Positions 1 to 9,378 are shown, counted from the stretch's first letter. The stretch is DNA of 64,000 nucleotides from Chromobacterium violaceum ATCC 12472 (GCF_000007705.1 NC_005085.1:186001-250000), one strand, 5' to 3'. Numbers and translations are program-made. Notes: generated by a model not told the origin, from the letters alone.

Positions 1-387
1 CCAGCTGAGCACCGCCTGCACGATCACCGCGCCCAGCAGCAGCTTCAGCGATAGCTGGAACACCGCCAGCACCGACCACAGCGACAGCACCATCCAGGCT
101 TGCGGCAGCGCGAAGATCTCCGGCCGCCACCACAGCAGCACCATCAGCACCCGCGCCAGCAGGCACACCAGCCAGGCCAGCAGCAGGGTGGCGGTGTCGT
201 AGCTGCGCACCGACGGCACCAGCTTGCGCGTCGGCAGCACCAGGAAGTTGGTGGCCGCCACCACGAACTGGCACAGCGGGTGCTTGAACGGCGCGTGGGC
301 GACCTGCAGGTAGAAACGCAGCACCAGCACCAGCGCGAACAGGTCGGACAGCACCTGGATCAGGGATTGCAAGGTATGGACGAACAT
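1..387 (-). CDS. yggT: YggT family inner membrane protein (C-terminal part outside window)
   Basis: The window edge cuts this gene, so only the first 129 codons are visible. The reverse-strand product starts MFVHTLQSLIQVLSDLF and is strongly hydrophobic. Membrane stretches are separated by a short polar loop (NFLVLPTRKLVPS), the usual layout of YggT/YlmG proteins. These are small integral membrane proteins with a poorly defined role in membrane or ion homeostasis. The ATG lies 9 nt after the proC stop, so it is the third gene of a yggS-proC-yggT operon, a widespread arrangement that supports the call. Confidence 0.85.
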   Translation of the reverse strand, partial: MFVHTLQSLIQVLSDLFALVLVLRFYLQVAHAPFKHPLCQFVVAATNFLVLPTRKLVPSVRSYDTATLLLAWLVCLLARVLMVLLWWRPEIFALPQAWMVLSLWSVLAVFQLSLKLLLGAVIVQAVLSW

Positions 388-396
388 GATGCGGCA

Positions 397-1200
397 TCAC
401 TCCTGGCTGAGTTCGCGGCCCATCTCGATCGAGCGGTCGCGGCAATCCATCGCGCCGGCGACGATGGCCGCCTTGACGCCTTCGGCCTCGAAGCGCGCGA
501 TCGCGCGTTCGGTGGTGCCGCCCTTGGACATCACGTTCCGGCGCAGCTCGGCCACCGGCAACGGGCTCTGCCGCGCCAGCTCCACCGCGCCGTCGAAAGT
601 CGCCAGCACCAGCTCGCGCGCCTTGTCCTCGCCGAAGCCCGCTTTCGCCGCCGCCTCTATCATGCTCTCTATGAAATAGAACACATAGGCCGGGCCGCTG
701 CCGGACACGCAGGTGATGTCGTCGATGCCGGCCTCGTCGGCCAGCCACACGGTCAGGCCGGCGGCGCGCATCACGGTCTCGGCCGCGTCGCGGTCGGCGG
801 CGGACACCGCGGCGTCGGCGTACAGGCCGGATACCCCCTTGCCGACCATGGCCGGGGTGTTGGGCATCACCCGCACGATGCGGCGGCTGCCCAGCCAGCG
901 CGCCAGCGCGTCCAGGCGGATGCCGGCGGCGATGGATACCACCAGCGCGCCGTTAAGCACAGGCGCCAGCGCCAGGCACAGCTCGCGCAGCTGCTGCGGC
1001 TTGACCGCCAGCACTACGACCTCGTCGGCGGCGAAGCGCTCGGGCAGTGCCTGGCTGCCGCTGCAGCCGAAGCCGGCGGCCAGCTGGTCCAGCTTGTCCT
1101 GCTGATGTTCGACCACGTGGATGCGATGGCCGCCCTGGCGGGCCAGCCCGCCGATGATGGCGCCGGCCATATTGCCGCCGCCGATGAATGTGATCCGCAT
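397..1200 (-). CDS. proC: Pyrroline-5-carboxylate reductase
   Basis: Catalyses the last step of proline synthesis, NAD(P)H-dependent reduction of 1-pyrroline-5-carboxylate to L-proline, in the cytoplasm. The 267-residue product has the usual family length. It opens with a Rossmann motif (FIGGGNMA, residues 5-12) and carries the P5CR signature NVMSKGGTTERAI near residues 222-234. It sits between yggS and yggT on the same strand, and all three are probably cotranscribed. No anomaly is seen. Confidence 0.97.
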   Translation of the reverse strand: MRITFIGGGNMAGAIIGGLARQGGHRIHVVEHQQDKLDQLAAGFGCSGSQALPERFAADEVVVLAVKPQQLRELCLALAPVLNGALVVSIAAGIRLDALARWLGSRRIVRVMPNTPAMVGKGVSGLYADAAVSAADRDAAETVMRAAGLTVWLADEAGIDDITCVSGSGPAYVFYFIESMIEAAAKAGFGEDKARELVLATFDGAVELARQSPLPVAELRRNVMSKGGTTERAIARFEAEGVKAAIVAGAMDCRDRSIEMGRELSQE

Positions 1201-1254
1201 AGCGTCCCCTTTATGGATGCGTCGCCCTTCGGCTCGCGCCGGGCGGCGCCGTGT

Positions 1255-1950
1255 TCAATGTTGGTAGTCGCGCTGGCCGAAGATGGCCGAACCCACCCGC
1301 ACCAGGGTGGCGCCTTCGGCCACCGCCGTCTCCAGGTCGGCCGACATGCCCATCGACAATGTGTCCAGCGCCAGGCCCTCGGCGTTCAGCTGCCGCTGCA
1401 AGCCGCGCAGGCGGGCGAACTGCGCCGCCAGCCTGGCCGTGTCTTCGGTCGGTTCCGGAATGCACATCAGGCCGCGCAGCCTCAAGCGCGGCAGCGCCGC
1501 CACCGCGCGCGCCAGCGCCGCGGCCTCCTCCGGCGCGCAGCCGCTCTTGCTGTCCTCGCCGGACACATTGACCTGCACGCAGACATTCAGCGCCGGCAGG
1601 CCGTCCGGCCGCTGCGCCGACAGGCGCTCGGCGATCTTCAGCCGGTCTATCGAATGCACCCAGTGCGCGCGCTCGGCGACGATGCGGGTCTTGTTCGACT
1701 GCAGGGGCCCGATGAAGTGCCATTCTATCTCCAGCCCGGCCAGCGCCTCGCACTTCTGTTGCAACTCCTGCACATAGTTCTCGCCGAAGGCGCGCTGGCC
1801 GCAAGCGTAGGCGGCCCGGAGCGCGTCGGCGGGGAAGGTCTTGCTCACCGCCAGCAGCGCCGCGGCGCCGGGCGCGCGGCCGGCGGCGGCGCAGGCGGCG
1901 TCCAGCCGCAGCCGCACCTGCTGGAGTCGGGAAGAAAGGGAATCGGTCAT
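1255..1950 (-). CDS. yggS: YggS family PLP-binding homeostasis protein
   Basis: Single-domain alanine-racemase-fold protein that binds pyridoxal phosphate without known catalysis and keeps B6 and amino acid pools balanced (family knowledge). The 231-residue product has the PLP lysine in LLAVSKTF (Lys37), then FGENYVQE and the phosphate-binding end with SMGMSADLE and VRVGSAIFG. I chose the ATG at 1950 (MTDSLSSRLQ) because homologues begin here; the 23 codons upstream are proline/arginine-rich and unlike the family. First gene of the yggS-proC-yggT operon, divergent from pilT. Confidence 0.94.
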   Translation of the reverse strand: MTDSLSSRLQQVRLRLDAACAAAGRAPGAAALLAVSKTFPADALRAAYACGQRAFGENYVQELQQKCEALAGLEIEWHFIGPLQSNKTRIVAERAHWVHSIDRLKIAERLSAQRPDGLPALNVCVQVNVSGEDSKSGCAPEEAAALARAVAALPRLRLRGLMCIPEPTEDTARLAAQFARLRGLQRQLNAEGLALDTLSMGMSADLETAVAEGATLVRVGSAIFGQRDYQH

Positions 1951-2018
1951 GTCGTTTTCATTTCCGTGAAGCGCCCGGCTCGGGCGCGGCGGGGATATCC
2001 GGCCGCCCGGCAAGCGCA

Positions 2019-2024
2019 TACAAT
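2019..2024 (+). promoter_or_regulatory. Candidate -10 box upstream of pilT
   Basis: TACAAT lies in the 137-bp gap between the divergent yggS and pilT starts, about 64 nt before the pilT ATG. No good -35 hexamer is visible 16-18 nt upstream, so this is a weak call. Confidence 0.3.
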
Positions 2025-2087
2025 GGATTGCGGACCGGCCATGCCAACGGAAAACCGGCGGGCGGCGATGTCATCGTGGAGAATTAT

Positions 2088-3125
2088 ATGGAAATTTCCG
2101 AGCTCCTGGCTTTTACCGTCAAGAACAAGGCCTCCGATCTGCACCTGTCGGCCGGCCTGCCGCCGATGATACGGGTCAACGGCGACATCCGCCGGATCAA
2201 TCTGCCGCCGCTGGACCACCATGACGTGCACGACATGGTGTACGACATCATGAACGACTACCAGCGCAAGACCTTCGAAGACACCTACGAGTGCGACTTC
2301 TCGTTCGAGCTGCCCGGCATCGCACGCTTCCGCGTCAACTCCTTCATCCAGAACCGCGGCATGGCCTCGGTGTTCCGGGTGATTCCCAGCAAGGTGCTGA
2401 CGCTGGAGCAGCTGTCGGCGCCGCGCATCTTCCAGGACATCGCCAACTACCCGCGCGGCCTGGTGCTGGTGACCGGCCCCACCGGCTCCGGCAAGTCGAC
2501 CACGCTGGCGGCGATGATAGACTACGTCAACGAAAACGCCTTCTCGCACATTCTTACCGTGGAAGACCCGATCGAGTTCGTCCACGAGAGCAAGAAGAGC
2601 CTGATCAACCAGCGCGAGCTGGGCCTGCAGACCCACAGCTTCGCCAACGCGCTGAAAAGCGCGCTGCGCGAGGACCCGGACGTGATCCTGGTCGGCGAAT
2701 TGCGCGACCTGGAAACGATACGGCTGGCGCTGACCGCCGCCGAGACCGGCCACCTGGTGTTCGGCACGCTGCACACCAGCAGCGCGGCCAAGACCATAGA
2801 CCGGATCGTCGACGTGTTCCCCGCCGGCGAGAAGGAAATGGTGCGCTCGATGCTGTCGGAGTCGGTGCGCGCGGTGATCGCGCAGACGCTGCTGAAGACC
2901 AAGGACGGCCAGGGCCGGGTGGCCGCGCACGAGATCATGATAGGCACGCCCGCCATCCGCAACCTGATACGCGAGAACAAGATCGCCCAGATCAACTCGA
3001 TGATACAGACCGGGCAGCAACACGGCATGCAGACGCTGGACCAGTGTCTGGCCGACCTGACCCGGCGCAACATCGTGTCGCCGGCCGAGGCGCGCGCCAA
3101 GGCCAGCCACAAGGACGCATTCTGA
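2088..3125 (+). CDS. pilT: Type IV pilus retraction ATPase PilT
   Basis: Hexameric cytoplasmic ATPase that powers pilus retraction, and so twitching motility and DNA uptake. The 345-residue product shows Walker A GPTGSGKST (130-138), the Asp box ILVGELRD (200-207), the His box TGHLVFGTLHT (220-230) and the PilT-specific C-terminal motif AIRNLIRE (289-296) needed for retraction. The start is the ATG at 2088 (MEISELLAFT), preceded by GGAG at 2078; an in-frame upstream ATG at 2028 would add 20 unrelated residues. pilU follows after 62 nt. Confidence 0.98.
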   Translation: MEISELLAFTVKNKASDLHLSAGLPPMIRVNGDIRRINLPPLDHHDVHDMVYDIMNDYQRKTFEDTYECDFSFELPGIARFRVNSFIQNRGMASVFRVIPSKVLTLEQLSAPRIFQDIANYPRGLVLVTGPTGSGKSTTLAAMIDYVNENAFSHILTVEDPIEFVHESKKSLINQRELGLQTHSFANALKSALREDPDVILVGELRDLETIRLALTAAETGHLVFGTLHTSSAAKTIDRIVDVFPAGEKEMVRSMLSESVRAVIAQTLLKTKDGQGRVAAHEIMIGTPAIRNLIRENKIAQINSMIQTGQQHGMQTLDQCLADLTRRNIVSPAEARAKASHKDAF

Positions 3126-3187
3126 GTCCCGCCCGCCGCCGCCCGGCGGGCTAGACTGTATAAGCCGCTTACGCAGGAAACGCCGCC

Positions 3188-4324
3188 ATGGAAAAAGACC
3201 AGGCCTCCAAATTCATCCACGACCTGCTCAAGCATGCGACGGGAAAGAACGCCTCCGACATCTTCATCGCCGCCGAATTTCCGCCGGCGATGAAGATAGA
3301 CGGCAAGATCACGCCGGTGGCGCCGCAGGCGCTGACCGCCCTGCAGAGCAAGGAACTGGTGCGCGCGGTGATGAACGACCGCCAGACCGAGGAGTTCGAG
3401 GCGAAGAAGGAAGCCAACTTCGCCATCAACCCGCCCGGCGTCGGCCGTTTCCGCGTCAGCGCCTTCGTCCAGCAGGGCATGGTGGGCATGGTGCTGCGCA
3501 AGATCAACACCGAGATCCCCACCTTCGACCAGCTCAACCTGCCCGAGGTGCTGAAGGACATCGCGCTGATCAAGCGCGGCCTGGTGATCTTCGTCGGCGG
3601 CACCGGCTCCGGCAAGTCCACCTCGCTGGCGGCGCTGGTGGACTGGCGCAACAGCAACAACCAGGACCACATCATCACGATCGAAGACCCGATCGAGTAC
3701 GTGCACACCCACAAGAAGTCCATCGTCACCCAGCGCGAGATCGGCGTGGACACCGAGAACTGGGAGGTCGCGCTGAAGAACACGCTGCGCCAGGCGCCGG
3801 ACGTGATCCTGATGGGGGAGATCCGCGACCGCGAAACCATGGCCTACGGCCTGCAGTTCGCCGAAACCGGCCACCTGTGCCTGGCCACGCTGCACGCCAA
3901 CAACGCCAACCAGGCGCTGGACCGCATCCTCAACTTCTTCCCCGAAGAGCGCCACCAGCAAGTGCTGATGGACCTGTCGCTGAACATGCGCGCCATCATT
4001 TCGCAGCGGCTGGTGCCGCACAAGTCCGGCCGCGGCCGGGTGGCGGCGGTGGAGATCCTGCTCAACAGCCCGCTGGTGTCGGACATGGTGTTCAAGGGCG
4101 AGATCGCCGGGCTGAAGGAGGTGATGGGACGCTCGCGCGAGGCCGGCATGCAGACTTTCGACCAATCGCTGTTCGAACTGTACGAGGCCGAGCTGATCAC
4201 TTACGAGGATGCGCTGCGCAACGCCGACTCCATCAACGACCTGCGCCTGAGAATCAAGCTGTACAGCGAGAGCGCCCGCAACCGGGACCCGCTGGAAGGC
4301 ATAGACCACCTGGATATCGTCTGA
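3188..4324 (+). CDS. pilU: Type IV pilus retraction ATPase PilU
   Basis: PilT paralogue that assists PilT-dependent retraction under load. The 378-residue product carries Walker A GGTGSGKST (137-145), an Asp box ILMGEIRD and a His box TGHLCLATLHA. It lacks the PilT AIRNLIRE motif at the matching place (it has SDMVFKGEI), which separates it from PilT. Start ATG is preceded by AGGAAACGCC. It follows pilT and is followed within 25 nt by a response-regulator/TPR gene, so the regulator may be cotranscribed with the pilus motor. Confidence 0.97.
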   Translation: MEKDQASKFIHDLLKHATGKNASDIFIAAEFPPAMKIDGKITPVAPQALTALQSKELVRAVMNDRQTEEFEAKKEANFAINPPGVGRFRVSAFVQQGMVGMVLRKINTEIPTFDQLNLPEVLKDIALIKRGLVIFVGGTGSGKSTSLAALVDWRNSNNQDHIITIEDPIEYVHTHKKSIVTQREIGVDTENWEVALKNTLRQAPDVILMGEIRDRETMAYGLQFAETGHLCLATLHANNANQALDRILNFFPEERHQQVLMDLSLNMRAIISQRLVPHKSGRGRVAAVEILLNSPLVSDMVFKGEIAGLKEVMGRSREAGMQTFDQSLFELYEAELITYEDALRNADSINDLRLRIKLYSESARNRDPLEGIDHLDIV

Positions 4325-4349
4325 GACCGGCATTCGACCGGCCCCCATC

Positions 4350-5963
4350 ATGCAATTCGACGCCACCACCACCGTACTGATCATCGAAGACTCACACACC
4401 GTGCGCCAGGGCTTGCGCACCATGCTGTCCATGGCCGGCATCACCCGCTCCGAGGCCGTCAGCAACGCCAGCGAGGCGCGCAACCGGCTGCGCGGCAAGA
4501 ATTACGACGTCGTGCTCTGCGACTACAACCTCGGCGAGGGCATGGACGGCCAGGAGCTGCTGGAGGCGATGCGCAAGGGCGGCAACCTGCCGCTGTCCAC
4601 CATCTGGATCATGATCACCGGCGAGCGCCACTACGAGCGGGTGGTGGCCGCCGCCGAAATGGCGCCCGACGACTACATCCTCAAACCGTTCGCCTCCCAG
4701 CTGCTGCTGGACCGGATGCACCTGGCCGGCCAGCGCAAGACCTTCCTCGCCCCGGCGCACAAGCTGCTGGCGCAGGGCAAGGTGGAGCAATCGATCCAGG
4801 TGCTGCTGCAGCTGGCGCGCGAAACGCAGAACCCGCAGTACCGGCTGGACGCCAAGCGCCTGGCCGCCGAGCTGCTGGTCAACGAAGGCCGCCAGGGCGA
4901 GGCGCTGAGCATCTACCAGGAACTGCTGACCCAGCGCGTGATCCCCTGGGCCAAGATGGGCGTCGCCCGCATCGTCGCCGAGCAGGGAGAAACCCAGGAA
5001 TCCAACGCGCTGCTGCGCGAAATCATCGCCGACGCGCCGCGCTACACCGACGCCTACGACCTCTTGGCGCAGAACCTGATCGACGACGGCCAGTACCAGA
5101 CCGCCGCCGTGGTGCTGGAAAAGGCGGTGGCGATCTCGCCGCGCAACTTCAACCGCCTGAAGAGCTGCGGCACCGCGCTGCTGCGCTGCGGCGACCCGTC
5201 CAAGGCCGCCGACTACCTGCAGCGGGCGGTGGAAATCGGCCGCAACAACAACTTCTTCGGCCCCGACGTGCTAGTGGACCTGCTGCAGGCCTACAGCGAG
5301 AGCGGCCAGACCCAGCAGCTGGACCGGCTGCAGGCGGAGATCGCCGGCCGCATCGACGAGCTGCCCGGCGGCAAGCTGACCATGGCGGTGTGCCGCGCGA
5401 TGACCGCGCTGGCCCAGCAGCGGCCCAGCGACGCGCTGGCGCAGCTGCAGGGCGTGGCCGGCGAGCTGCGCGCCCGCGAAACCGACTTTTCCTCCGCCCA
5501 GCGCTTCCTGTCGGCCGCGGTGAGGCTGCCGGCCGAGCTGAGCAACGAGCTGCCGCAGCAATGGGGCCACGCCATCGCGCTGCGCTTCGCCGACGGCCGC
5601 CACGAGCTGGGCACGCTGCTGGAGATCTCGCACAAGCACGAGGCCGGCCACGCCGCCATCGAGCACGCCTACGAAACGCTGCAGCAGGAGAGCAACAAGG
5701 CGGTGGAGCTGGCCGGCAACGGCAAGCTGGAAGAAGCCGCCGCCATGCTGTACCAACTGTCGCAGGACACGCTGAACGAGCGCATCAGCATGAACGCCTG
5801 CGCGCTGCTGCTGCGCACCTGCGAGAACCGCCACAAGGCGAACCGCGACTTCGCCGAGGAGCAGCATCAGGTGCAGCGGCTGATAGACTGGCTACCCGAG
5901 GACAACGAACGCGTGCGCGGCTTCCTGCGCCGGCTGCACGCGCTGAACCCGGACTGCGAATGA
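4350..5963 (+). CDS. Response regulator receiver protein with TPR repeats (copy 1)
   Basis: The 537-residue product has an N-terminal CheY-like receiver (about 1-125) followed by about 400 residues of TPR-like helical repeats and no DNA-binding or enzymatic output domain. Receiver residues are intact: acidic pair E13-D14, phospho-acceptor D58 in VVLCDYNLG, T90 in MITGER and K112 in ILKPF. The repeat part includes phrases such as YDLLAQNLIDDGQYQTAA typical of TPR. It begins 25 nt after pilU and is followed after 34 nt by a same-length paralogue. Output by protein-protein contact is my inference; a link to pilus function rests on position only. Confidence 0.85.
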   Translation: MQFDATTTVLIIEDSHTVRQGLRTMLSMAGITRSEAVSNASEARNRLRGKNYDVVLCDYNLGEGMDGQELLEAMRKGGNLPLSTIWIMITGERHYERVVAAAEMAPDDYILKPFASQLLLDRMHLAGQRKTFLAPAHKLLAQGKVEQSIQVLLQLARETQNPQYRLDAKRLAAELLVNEGRQGEALSIYQELLTQRVIPWAKMGVARIVAEQGETQESNALLREIIADAPRYTDAYDLLAQNLIDDGQYQTAAVVLEKAVAISPRNFNRLKSCGTALLRCGDPSKAADYLQRAVEIGRNNNFFGPDVLVDLLQAYSESGQTQQLDRLQAEIAGRIDELPGGKLTMAVCRAMTALAQQRPSDALAQLQGVAGELRARETDFSSAQRFLSAAVRLPAELSNELPQQWGHAIALRFADGRHELGTLLEISHKHEAGHAAIEHAYETLQQESNKAVELAGNGKLEEAAAMLYQLSQDTLNERISMNACALLLRTCENRHKANRDFAEEQHQVQRLIDWLPEDNERVRGFLRRLHALNPDCE

Positions 5964-5997
5964 GGCCGGCGCCGCGCCGGCCGACGCGAGAGGCGAC

Positions 5998-7611
5998 ATG
6001 GCATTCGATGAAAACACCACGGTCCTGATCGTCGACGACGCGCACAGCATGGCGCAGGGCATACGCGCCATCCTGGCCATGGCCGGCGTCACCCAGTCGG
6101 AAACCGCCAGCCACGCCGGCGAGGCGCAGAACCGGCTGCGCGGCCGCCGCTACGACGTGGTGCTGTGCGATTACAACCTGGGCCTGGGCATGAACGGCCA
6201 GGAGCTGCTGGAGGCGATGCGCCGCGCCGGCGCGCTGCCCTTGTCCACGCTGTGGGTGATGATCACCGGCGAGCGCAACTACGGCCAGGTGGCCAGCGCC
6301 GCCGAACTGGTCCCCGACGACTACATCCTCAAGCCCTTCACCTCGCAGCAGCTGCTGGACCGGCTGGAAGCCGCCGCCCGGCGCAAGGCCTGGCTGGCGC
6401 CGGCGCACCGGCTGCTGGACAAGGGCAAGACCGAGCAGGCGATCCAGACGCTGGGCGGACTGATCGCCGAGGCCGACAGCCGCCAACGGCGGCTGGACGC
6501 GCAGCGGCTGTGCGGCGAACTGCTGGCGCGCGAGGGGCTGCACGAGGCGGCGCTGCGGCTCTACCGCGAGGTGCTGGCCCGGGACGAGCTGCCCTGGGCC
6601 AAGATGGGCGTCGCCCGCATCCTGTCCGAGCAGGGCGACGGCGGCGGCGCCAACGCGCTGCTGGACCAAGTGATCGCCGAAGCGCCGCGCTACACCGAGG
6701 CCTACGACCTCTTGGCGCAGAACCTGACCGACGACGGCAACTACCCGGACGCCGCCGGCGCGCTGGAAAAGGCGGTGGCGATCTCGCCGCGCAACTTCAA
6801 TCGGCTGCACCACTACGGCACCGCGCTGCTGCGCAGCGGCGAAGCGACGCGGGCGGTGGAGCCGCTGCAGCGGGCGGTGGACATCGGCCGCGGCAACAGC
6901 TTCTTCGGTCCGGAAGCGATGGTCAACCTGCTGCAGGCGCGCTGCGAAAGCGGCCAGACCCAGCAGCTGGACCGGCTGCAGCACGACATCGCCGCCCGCC
7001 AGGGCGAGCTGCCCGGCGGCCCGTTGACGATGGCGGTGTGCCGCGCGCTGACCGCCTTGGCGCAGCAGCGGCCGCAGCAGGCCCAAATCCATCTGGCCGA
7101 GGGCGCGGAATGGATCGCCGCGCCGGAAACCGACTTCGGCAGCGCGTTGCGCTTCCTGTCGGCGGCGGCCAAGCTGCCGGAAGGACACGGCGCCGAGCGC
7201 GCGCCGGACTGGGCGCGATCCATCGCGCTGCGTTTCGCCGACGGCCGGCACGAGCTGGGCACGCTGCTGGAAGTGGCGGCGCCGCGGCCGGCCTGCGCCG
7301 ACGCGGTCAGCGCCGCCTACGCCGAGCTGCAGGACAAGAGCCGGGCCGCGTTGGAGCAGGCCAACCAGGGCAAGCTGGAGGCCGCCGCCGCGATGCTGCG
7401 CGGCGAGGCGATGCGGACGCTGAATTGCCGGCTCGGCATGTACGGCTGCGCGATGCTGCTGCGCATCGCCGAAAACCGGCAAGAGGCCGGCCAGGACTTC
7501 GCCGGCGAGATGCAGAGCCTGCGCGAGCTGCTGCACTGGCTGCCGCACGACAACGAGCGGGTGCGCGGCTTCGTCAAGCGCCGCCAGGCGCTGATCCGCC
7601 ACGAGGACTGA
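5998..7611 (+). CDS. Response regulator receiver protein with TPR repeats (copy 2)
   Basis: Also 537 residues and collinear with the preceding gene over its whole length, including the receiver with D13-D14, D58 in VVLCDYNLG, T90 and K112, and shared TPR phrases (WAKMGVARI, EKAVAISPRNFNRL). The pair clearly arose by tandem duplication. The first acidic position is D here and E in copy 1, so both remain phosphorylation-competent. Its stop overlaps the next ATG by one base (TGATG), implying translational coupling to the thpR-like gene. No partner kinase is nearby. Confidence 0.85.
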   Translation: MAFDENTTVLIVDDAHSMAQGIRAILAMAGVTQSETASHAGEAQNRLRGRRYDVVLCDYNLGLGMNGQELLEAMRRAGALPLSTLWVMITGERNYGQVASAAELVPDDYILKPFTSQQLLDRLEAAARRKAWLAPAHRLLDKGKTEQAIQTLGGLIAEADSRQRRLDAQRLCGELLAREGLHEAALRLYREVLARDELPWAKMGVARILSEQGDGGGANALLDQVIAEAPRYTEAYDLLAQNLTDDGNYPDAAGALEKAVAISPRNFNRLHHYGTALLRSGEATRAVEPLQRAVDIGRGNSFFGPEAMVNLLQARCESGQTQQLDRLQHDIAARQGELPGGPLTMAVCRALTALAQQRPQQAQIHLAEGAEWIAAPETDFGSALRFLSAAAKLPEGHGAERAPDWARSIALRFADGRHELGTLLEVAAPRPACADAVSAAYAELQDKSRAALEQANQGKLEAAAAMLRGEAMRTLNCRLGMYGCAMLLRIAENRQEAGQDFAGEMQSLRELLHWLPHDNERVRGFVKRRQALIRHED

Positions 7612-8135
7612 TGCGCGCCTTCCTCGCCTGCCTGCCGCCGCCCGAATGCCTGGCCCGGCTGCTGGCATGGCAGGCCGGCTTGCGGAAACAAGCCGGCGGC
7701 CGCCCGTTGCCCGCGGCCCAGCTGCATCTGACCTTGGCCTTCCTGGACGACGTGACGCCGCTGCAACTGCAGCTGGCCGCCGACTGCGCGGAAAAGGCGG
7801 CGCCCGGCCTGCCGCCGGCCATCGTGCTGGACCGCTGCGGCAGCTGGCGCGGCGTGGGGTGGTGCGGACCGGCCCGCCCGCCGCCGGCGCTGGGCGCATG
7901 GGTGTCGCAATTGAAAGCGGCGCTGGGCGCGGCCGGCATCGCCGTCGAAGCGCGGCCCTACCGCCCGCACCTGACGCTGCTGCGCGGCCTGGAGCGGCCG
8001 CTGCCGGAACAGGCGCTGCCGCCGCTGGCGCTGCCATTGGAGGAAGTGACGCTGCTGGCGTCCGAGCTGGGCGCGGGCGGCGTCCGCCATCATCGGCTGG
8101 ACGGCTGGCGGCGCGCCCCTAGCTCTTGTCGTTGA
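7611..8135 (+). CDS. thpR: RNA 2',3'-cyclic phosphodiesterase (2'-5' RNA ligase family)
   Basis: The 174-residue product belongs to the 2H phosphoesterase family. Two catalytic HxTL motifs are seen, HLTLAF in the first half and HLTLLR in the second, with typical spacing. Family members hydrolyse 2',3'-cyclic phosphate RNA ends or ligate 2'-5' RNA in vitro. The start overlaps the stop of the upstream regulator gene by one base, and the 3' end overlaps the convergent AIM24-like gene by 17 nt. The C-terminus (RRAPSSCR) lies inside that overlap. Confidence 0.9.
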   Translation: MRAFLACLPPPECLARLLAWQAGLRKQAGGRPLPAAQLHLTLAFLDDVTPLQLQLAADCAEKAAPGLPPAIVLDRCGSWRGVGWCGPARPPPALGAWVSQLKAALGAAGIAVEARPYRPHLTLLRGLERPLPEQALPPLALPLEEVTLLASELGAGGVRHHRLDGWRRAPSSCR

Positions 8136-8904
8136 ACAGGCCGCCCAGCAGCGAGCCCTGTTCCTTGGATTCCCCGCCGGCGCGCGGCGCGGCGGCGACG
8201 ATGCGGTCGGCCAGCCGCGACAGGGGCAGCGATTGCAACCACACCCGCCCCGGGCCGGTCAGCCTGGCGAAGAACAGCCCCTCGCCGCCGAACAGCGCGC
8301 TTTTCAGCTTGCCGACATATTCGATGTCGAAATCGACGCTGGGCTGGTAGGCGACCACGCAGCCGGTGTCCACCCGCACCGTCTCGCCCGGGCGCAGCTG
8401 CAGCTCGGTCAGCGCGCCGCCGGCGTGCAGGAACACATAGCCGTCGCCCTCCAGCTTCTGCATGATGAAGCCCTCGCCGCCGAACAGGCCGGTGCCGATG
8501 CGCTTCTGCCAGGCCAGCCCCAGGCTGACGCCCTTGGCGCCGGCCAGAAAGCTGTCCTTCTGCGCGTACAGCGTGCCGCCCAGCTCCAGCAGGTGCACCG
8601 GCACGATCTTGCCCGGCGTCGCGGCGGCGAAGGCGACCTTGCGCCGCTCGGCCGACTGGTTGGCGAACACGGTGGTGAACACCGACTCGCCGGTCAGCAG
8701 CCGCTTGCCGGCGCCCAGCAGCGAGCCCAGCACGCCGCCGTCGCGGCCCGAGCCGTCGCCGAACACGGTGTCCATCGCGATGCCGTCCTGCATGTAGTAC
8801 AGCGCGCCGGCCTCGCCGACCGCCGCCTCGCCGGGGTCCAGCTCCACCTCGACGTACTGCATGTCGTCGCCGAACACCCGGTAGTCGATCACGTCCATCG
8901 TCAT
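8119..8904 (-). CDS. AIM24 / TIGR00266 family protein
   Basis: The 261-residue product is glycine- and beta-rich, with repeated turns such as GEAGALYYMQDGI, LFGGEGFIMQKLEGDGYVFLHAGG and FGGEGLFFARLTGPGRVWLQSLPL, characteristic of the AIM24/TIGR00266 double-psi-like beta fold. Function in bacteria is unknown. The ATG at 8904 overlaps the moaE stop (ATGA) and is preceded by GGGGGAG, so it is translationally coupled to moaE, although no molybdenum cofactor role is known for the family. It ends in GLLGGLFNDKS, convergent with thpR. Confidence 0.85.
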   Translation of the reverse strand: MTMDVIDYRVFGDDMQYVEVELDPGEAAVGEAGALYYMQDGIAMDTVFGDGSGRDGGVLGSLLGAGKRLLTGESVFTTVFANQSAERRKVAFAAATPGKIVPVHLLELGGTLYAQKDSFLAGAKGVSLGLAWQKRIGTGLFGGEGFIMQKLEGDGYVFLHAGGALTELQLRPGETVRVDTGCVVAYQPSVDFDIEYVGKLKSALFGGEGLFFARLTGPGRVWLQSLPLSRLADRIVAAAPRAGGESKEQGSLLGGLFNDKS

Positions 8905-9377
8905 GATTGCTCCCCCTGCGCGTTCCAGCGCGCCGCCGCCGCCTCGTCGCTGGCCTTGGCGTCCACCCAGTGGCGGCTGCCGTCGGCCAGGATCTCGCAT
9001 TTCCAGAACGGCGCCTGCCGCTTCAGATAGTCCATCAGGAAGGCGGCGGCCTCGAAGGCGTCGCGGCGGTGGCCGCTGGCCACCACCACCAACACGATGT
9101 CGTCGCCCAGCGCCAGCCGGCCGACGCGGTGGATCAGCGTCACGCCCTTCAGCGACCAGCGCGCGCGCGCTTGGCGGACGATGTCGGCCAGCGCCTTTTC
9201 GGTCATGCCCGGGTAATGCTCGAGCTCCAGCGCCACCACGTCCTGGCGGTCGCCGTAATCGCGCACCAGGCCGGTGAAGCTGACCACCGCGCCGCAGGCC
9301 GGATTGACCGACCAGCGCCTGACCTCGGCGCCGACGTCGAAGCCCTCGGTCTGCACCCGGATATGGTTGACCGTCAT
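8901..9377 (-). CDS. moaE: Molybdopterin synthase catalytic subunit MoaE
   Basis: Large subunit of molybdopterin synthase, converting cyclic pyranopterin monophosphate to molybdopterin with sulfur carried on MoaD. The 158-residue product has the expected length and motifs: AVVSFTGLVRD near the start, HRVGRL in the middle and the active-site lysine region KRQAPFWK near residue 126. It starts one base after the moaD stop and overlaps the downstream AIM24-like gene, giving a tight moaD-moaE-AIM24 unit. Confidence 0.97.
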   Translation of the reverse strand: MTVNHIRVQTEGFDVGAEVRRWSVNPACGAVVSFTGLVRDYGDRQDVVALELEHYPGMTEKALADIVRQARARWSLKGVTLIHRVGRLALGDDIVLVVVASGHRRDAFEAAAFLMDYLKRQAPFWKCEILADGSRHWVDAKASDEAAAARWNAQGEQS

Positions 9378-9378
9378 C

